From contig CAUASQ010000087.1 of NCBI GenBank assembly GCA_958431945.1, positions 1-7,083 on the forward strand: a stretch of 7,083 nt of DNA. The letters are read 5' to 3'. Made by a program: the position numbers and the translations under genes. The notes beneath the pieces were generated by a model. The model saw nothing but the letters and a program-made list of their open reading frames with translations. It was not told the DNA's origin and made no database searches. Position 1 is the first letter of the stretch, and each line of letters begins with the position of its first letter. Positions 5,145 through 7,083 of the stretch are shown here, piece after piece. The DNA is from an uncultured Collinsella sp. (GTDB lineage: Bacteria > Actinomycetota > Coriobacteriia > Coriobacteriales > Coriobacteriaceae).

Positions 5145-7083
5145 CTAAAGTGCTCGAGCGCCTTGACGACGCCATCTTTGTCGACCGAGTCGGTGATGTA
5201 GTCGGCGCGCTTTTTGAGATAGTCCGGCGCATTACCCATGGCGATACCGACATCGACGGCGTTCATCAGCGAGACGTCATTGCTGGCGTCGCCGATGCCG
5301 TATACGGTTCCGTGGTGGGGATCGAGGGCGTCGAGTACAGACTGGATGCCCCCACGCTTCGTGCATTCGCGGGGCGAGATTTCGGTTACCTCGAGTTCGA
5401 GCTCGTTAAAGCACAGCAGCGGCTCAAGTGCCTTATCTTGAGCGATGTGGTTGGCGAGCGATGTAGACATCAAGATCTTGTAGGCGCTGTAATGTTGCAG
5501 CTGCGTGACTGCGTCGCCCAGGGTGCGCGCGTATCCGGGGGCATCGGGGGCATCGGCACTCATGCGCACGACGCCGTTGAGGCCCTCAAAGCGGATGACC
5601 TCGCCCGACTGCTCAAGATAGGGGGCAAGGCGCTGCAGCATGCCGGGCGTCATCGCTAAATCGCGAATCACGTGTCCCTCAAGTTCGACATAGCCACCCG
5701 CGAGGCAGACGATGCCGGCCCAGGGCAGCTCAAGAAGTTTGGGGTGGATGCAGCTGAGGGTGCGCCCTGTGCAGATAAAGGCCATGTTGCCATTTGCAAC
5801 GAAATCGCGGATGGCCTGCGAGACCGCCTCGTTGGGATAGGGGGACAGGTCTCGCTTGCTCTCGGGAAGCTCTTGTGCCACTCGAGGGTCTTGCCACGCG
5901 AGTGTGCCGTCAATGTCGAAGAAGCAGATATCGCCGTGCTTGTGGGTTGGGCTGGCGACAGGGGAGGCCGAGGCGGTGGGCACAAATCCCGGCTCGAGGC
6001 CCATGATCTGGTCAAAATGCTCTTTAACGCGGGGAACGGAGATGCCGATGATCACCTGGGCGGTCTTGCCCGTAATGATGAGGCCCTTGGCGCCCGCCGC
6101 GACAAACGCCGCGTTATCTGCAACGATGGAAGGGTCTGCGACCTCGACGCGCAGGCGCGTGGCACAGTTGGTTGCGCCCACAATATTGCCAACGCCACCT
6201 AAAAGCTGAATTACCCGCTCAGCGAGGACGTGATCTTGATCGGATCGACTATTGACCTCGTCATTGGGAGATTGCTCTTTGGCAAAGCCGCTTCCCGTTA
6301 AACGATCGATTGCCGCGCGATTGGCAACATGATCCTCGCGGCCCGGCGTCTTAAGGTCATAGACCAAGATGAGTGCTCGAAAACTAACAAAAAAGATGAG
6401 GCTAAAGGCAAGGCCGATACCGAGCGCCAAAAGATAGGCACCGGCATGCGTGCGCATGAGCGGAATAAAGTTGAAGGCTGCCATCTCCATCAGGCCGCCC
6501 GAGAAGATGCCGACGATGCCAAAGAGATTCATGGTTGTGGCAAGGCAAGACGATAAGACGGCGTAGAGCAAAAAGAGCCCGGGGTGGGTGAACATAAAGA
6601 GAAATTCGAGTGGCTCGGTAACGCCGCAAACCACCGAGGCGATGATGGCGGGAACAAGGATGACCCTGAGGCCGGCGCGGCGCTCGGGTTTTGCGGTGGA
6701 GTAGAACGCAGCTGCGATGGCAGGAAGGCCAAAGAGCTTGACCCAGCCGGTGGCGGTAAAACCGGCCCACGGCGCAAGCTCATTAAGGGGGCGCGTGCTA
6801 TGGGAGAGGATGGGGAGCAAGCTGCTCCACGTGGCGTAGATGCCGTCGTTAATGACCAGGTTGTCGTAGTAGATTGGCATGTAGAGCAGGTGGTGCAGCC
6901 CCATGGGCTCGAGCGCTCGCTCCAAAAGCACAAAGATGCCCACGCCAAAGGGGCCGACGCTCGTAAGTGCATGGCGCAGCGTTTCGGTCATTGCGTATAC
7001 GGAGGGCACGATGGCGGCCGAGATAGCGGCAAGGGCAAACACGGCAAAAAAGCTGATGAGGTAGACCAGCGAGGAGCCCGAGA
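5135..7083 (-). CDS. PTS sugar permease EIIC-EIIB fused to a HAD-IIB (Cof-type) phosphatase, N-terminus outside window
   Basis: One uninterrupted frame runs from the right edge to TAA at 5135; the visible part is at least 648 residues. An internal GTG at 7040-7042 is not the start, because coding continues to the edge (SGSSLVYLISFFAV). Numbering from 7042, residues 1-230 are a membrane EIIC with several helices, LHHLLYMPIYYDN (49-61) and the glucose-family GVTEPLEF motif (140-147). Residues about 268-345 are EIIB with NCATRLRV (292-299), where Cys293 is the phosphorylated residue; this form fits the glucose/alpha-glucoside (GlvC/MalX-like) group. A Pro/Ala/Ser linker (about 350-369) leads to a complete HAD-IIB domain (370-635). 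That domain has FFDIDGT (Asp376, Asp378), CTGRT (Thr425), CTKRGG (Lys562) and GDASND (Asp585, Asp589). It would import and phosphorylate a sugar, and possibly hydrolyse a sugar phosphate. No EIIA domain is visible, so one from elsewhere is needed. Substrate is unknown. Confidence 0.9.
   Translation of the reverse strand, partial: SGSSLVYLISFFAVFALAAISAAIVPSVYAMTETLRHALTSVGPFGVGIFVLLERALEPMGLHHLLYMPIYYDNLVINDGIYATWSSLLPILSHSTRPLNELAPWAGFTATGWVKLFGLPAIAAAFYSTAKPERRAGLRVILVPAIIASVVCGVTEPLEFLFMFTHPGLFLLYAVLSSCLATTMNLFGIVGIFSGGLMEMAAFNFIPLMRTHAGAYLLALGIGLAFSLIFFVSFRALILVYDLKTPGREDHVANRAAIDRLTGSGFAKEQSPNDEVNSRSDQDHVLAERVIQLLGGVGNIVGATNCATRLRVEVADPSIVADNAAFVAAGAKGLIITGKTAQVIIGISVPRVKEHFDQIMGLEPGFVPTASASPVASPTHKHGDICFFDIDGTLAWQDPRVAQELPESKRDLSPYPNEAVSQAIRDFVANGNMAFICTGRTLSCIHPKLLELPWAGIVCLAGGYVELEGHVIRDLAMTPGMLQRLAPYLEQSGEVIRFEGLNGVVRMSADAPDAPGYARTLGDAVTQLQHYSAYKILMSTSLANHIAQDKALEPLLCFNELELEVTEISPRECTKRGGIQSVLDALDPHHGTVYGIGDASNDVSLMNAVDVGIAMGNAPDYLKKRADYITDSVDKDGVVKALEHFRLI

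Noticed and set aside
5033..5659. Plus-strand open frame opposite the HAD domain
   Set aside because: Antisense shadow; the minus strand has intact HAD motifs across this stretch.
1..7083. CRISPR array, transposase or phage genes
   Set aside because: No regularly spaced direct repeats and no transposase or phage protein motifs were seen on either strand.

Overview
The window is GC-rich and gene-dense, with short intergenic gaps, strong GC-rich rho-independent terminators and GGGG/AAAGGGG-type ribosome binding sites. Together with the protein types this suggests a Gram-positive actinobacterium, most like a gut Coriobacteriia (Collinsella-like). The taxonomic guess is inference from overall impression and was not tested by any search.

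Layout, left to right. Positions 1-164 (+) hold the last 53 codons of a protein that looks like the end of a membrane protein, closed by a textbook terminator at 204-241. Positions 344-2509 (+) encode a 721-residue protein with three parts: an N-terminal folded domain, a roughly 300-residue charged low-complexity linker, and a C-terminal domain with the acidic residues of a Toprim fold, most like the DUF2220/JetD family. Positions 2510-2838 have no gene but are dense in structure. They hold a perfect 33-bp inverted repeat enclosing a terminator hairpin (2513-2645), two related hairpins (2704-2739 and 2798-2829), and an inverted partial copy of a tRNA 3' part (2763-2783). A tRNA-Gln(UUG) gene lies at 2839-2913 (-), with its own promoter at 2945-2973.

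Everything from 2839 to the right edge is on the minus strand. Read in the direction of transcription, the order is as follows. First is a PTS sugar permease (EIIC-EIIB) fused to a complete HAD-IIB phosphatase (7083 to 5135, N-terminus outside the window). Next come an all-trans polyprenyl diphosphate synthase (5021 to 3996), a protein with two peptidoglycan-binding domains and an unrecognised or degenerate C-terminal domain (3857 to 2952), and the tRNA-Gln.

The genes do not form one obvious pathway. The PTS fusion would import and phosphorylate a sugar and might dephosphorylate a sugar phosphate. The prenyl synthase would feed quinone or cell-wall lipid carriers. The peptidoglycan-binding protein acts at or senses the cell wall. 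The most unusual items are the PTS-HAD fusion, the solitary JetD-like Toprim protein with its long charged linker, and the structured 2.5-2.9 kb intergenic region.
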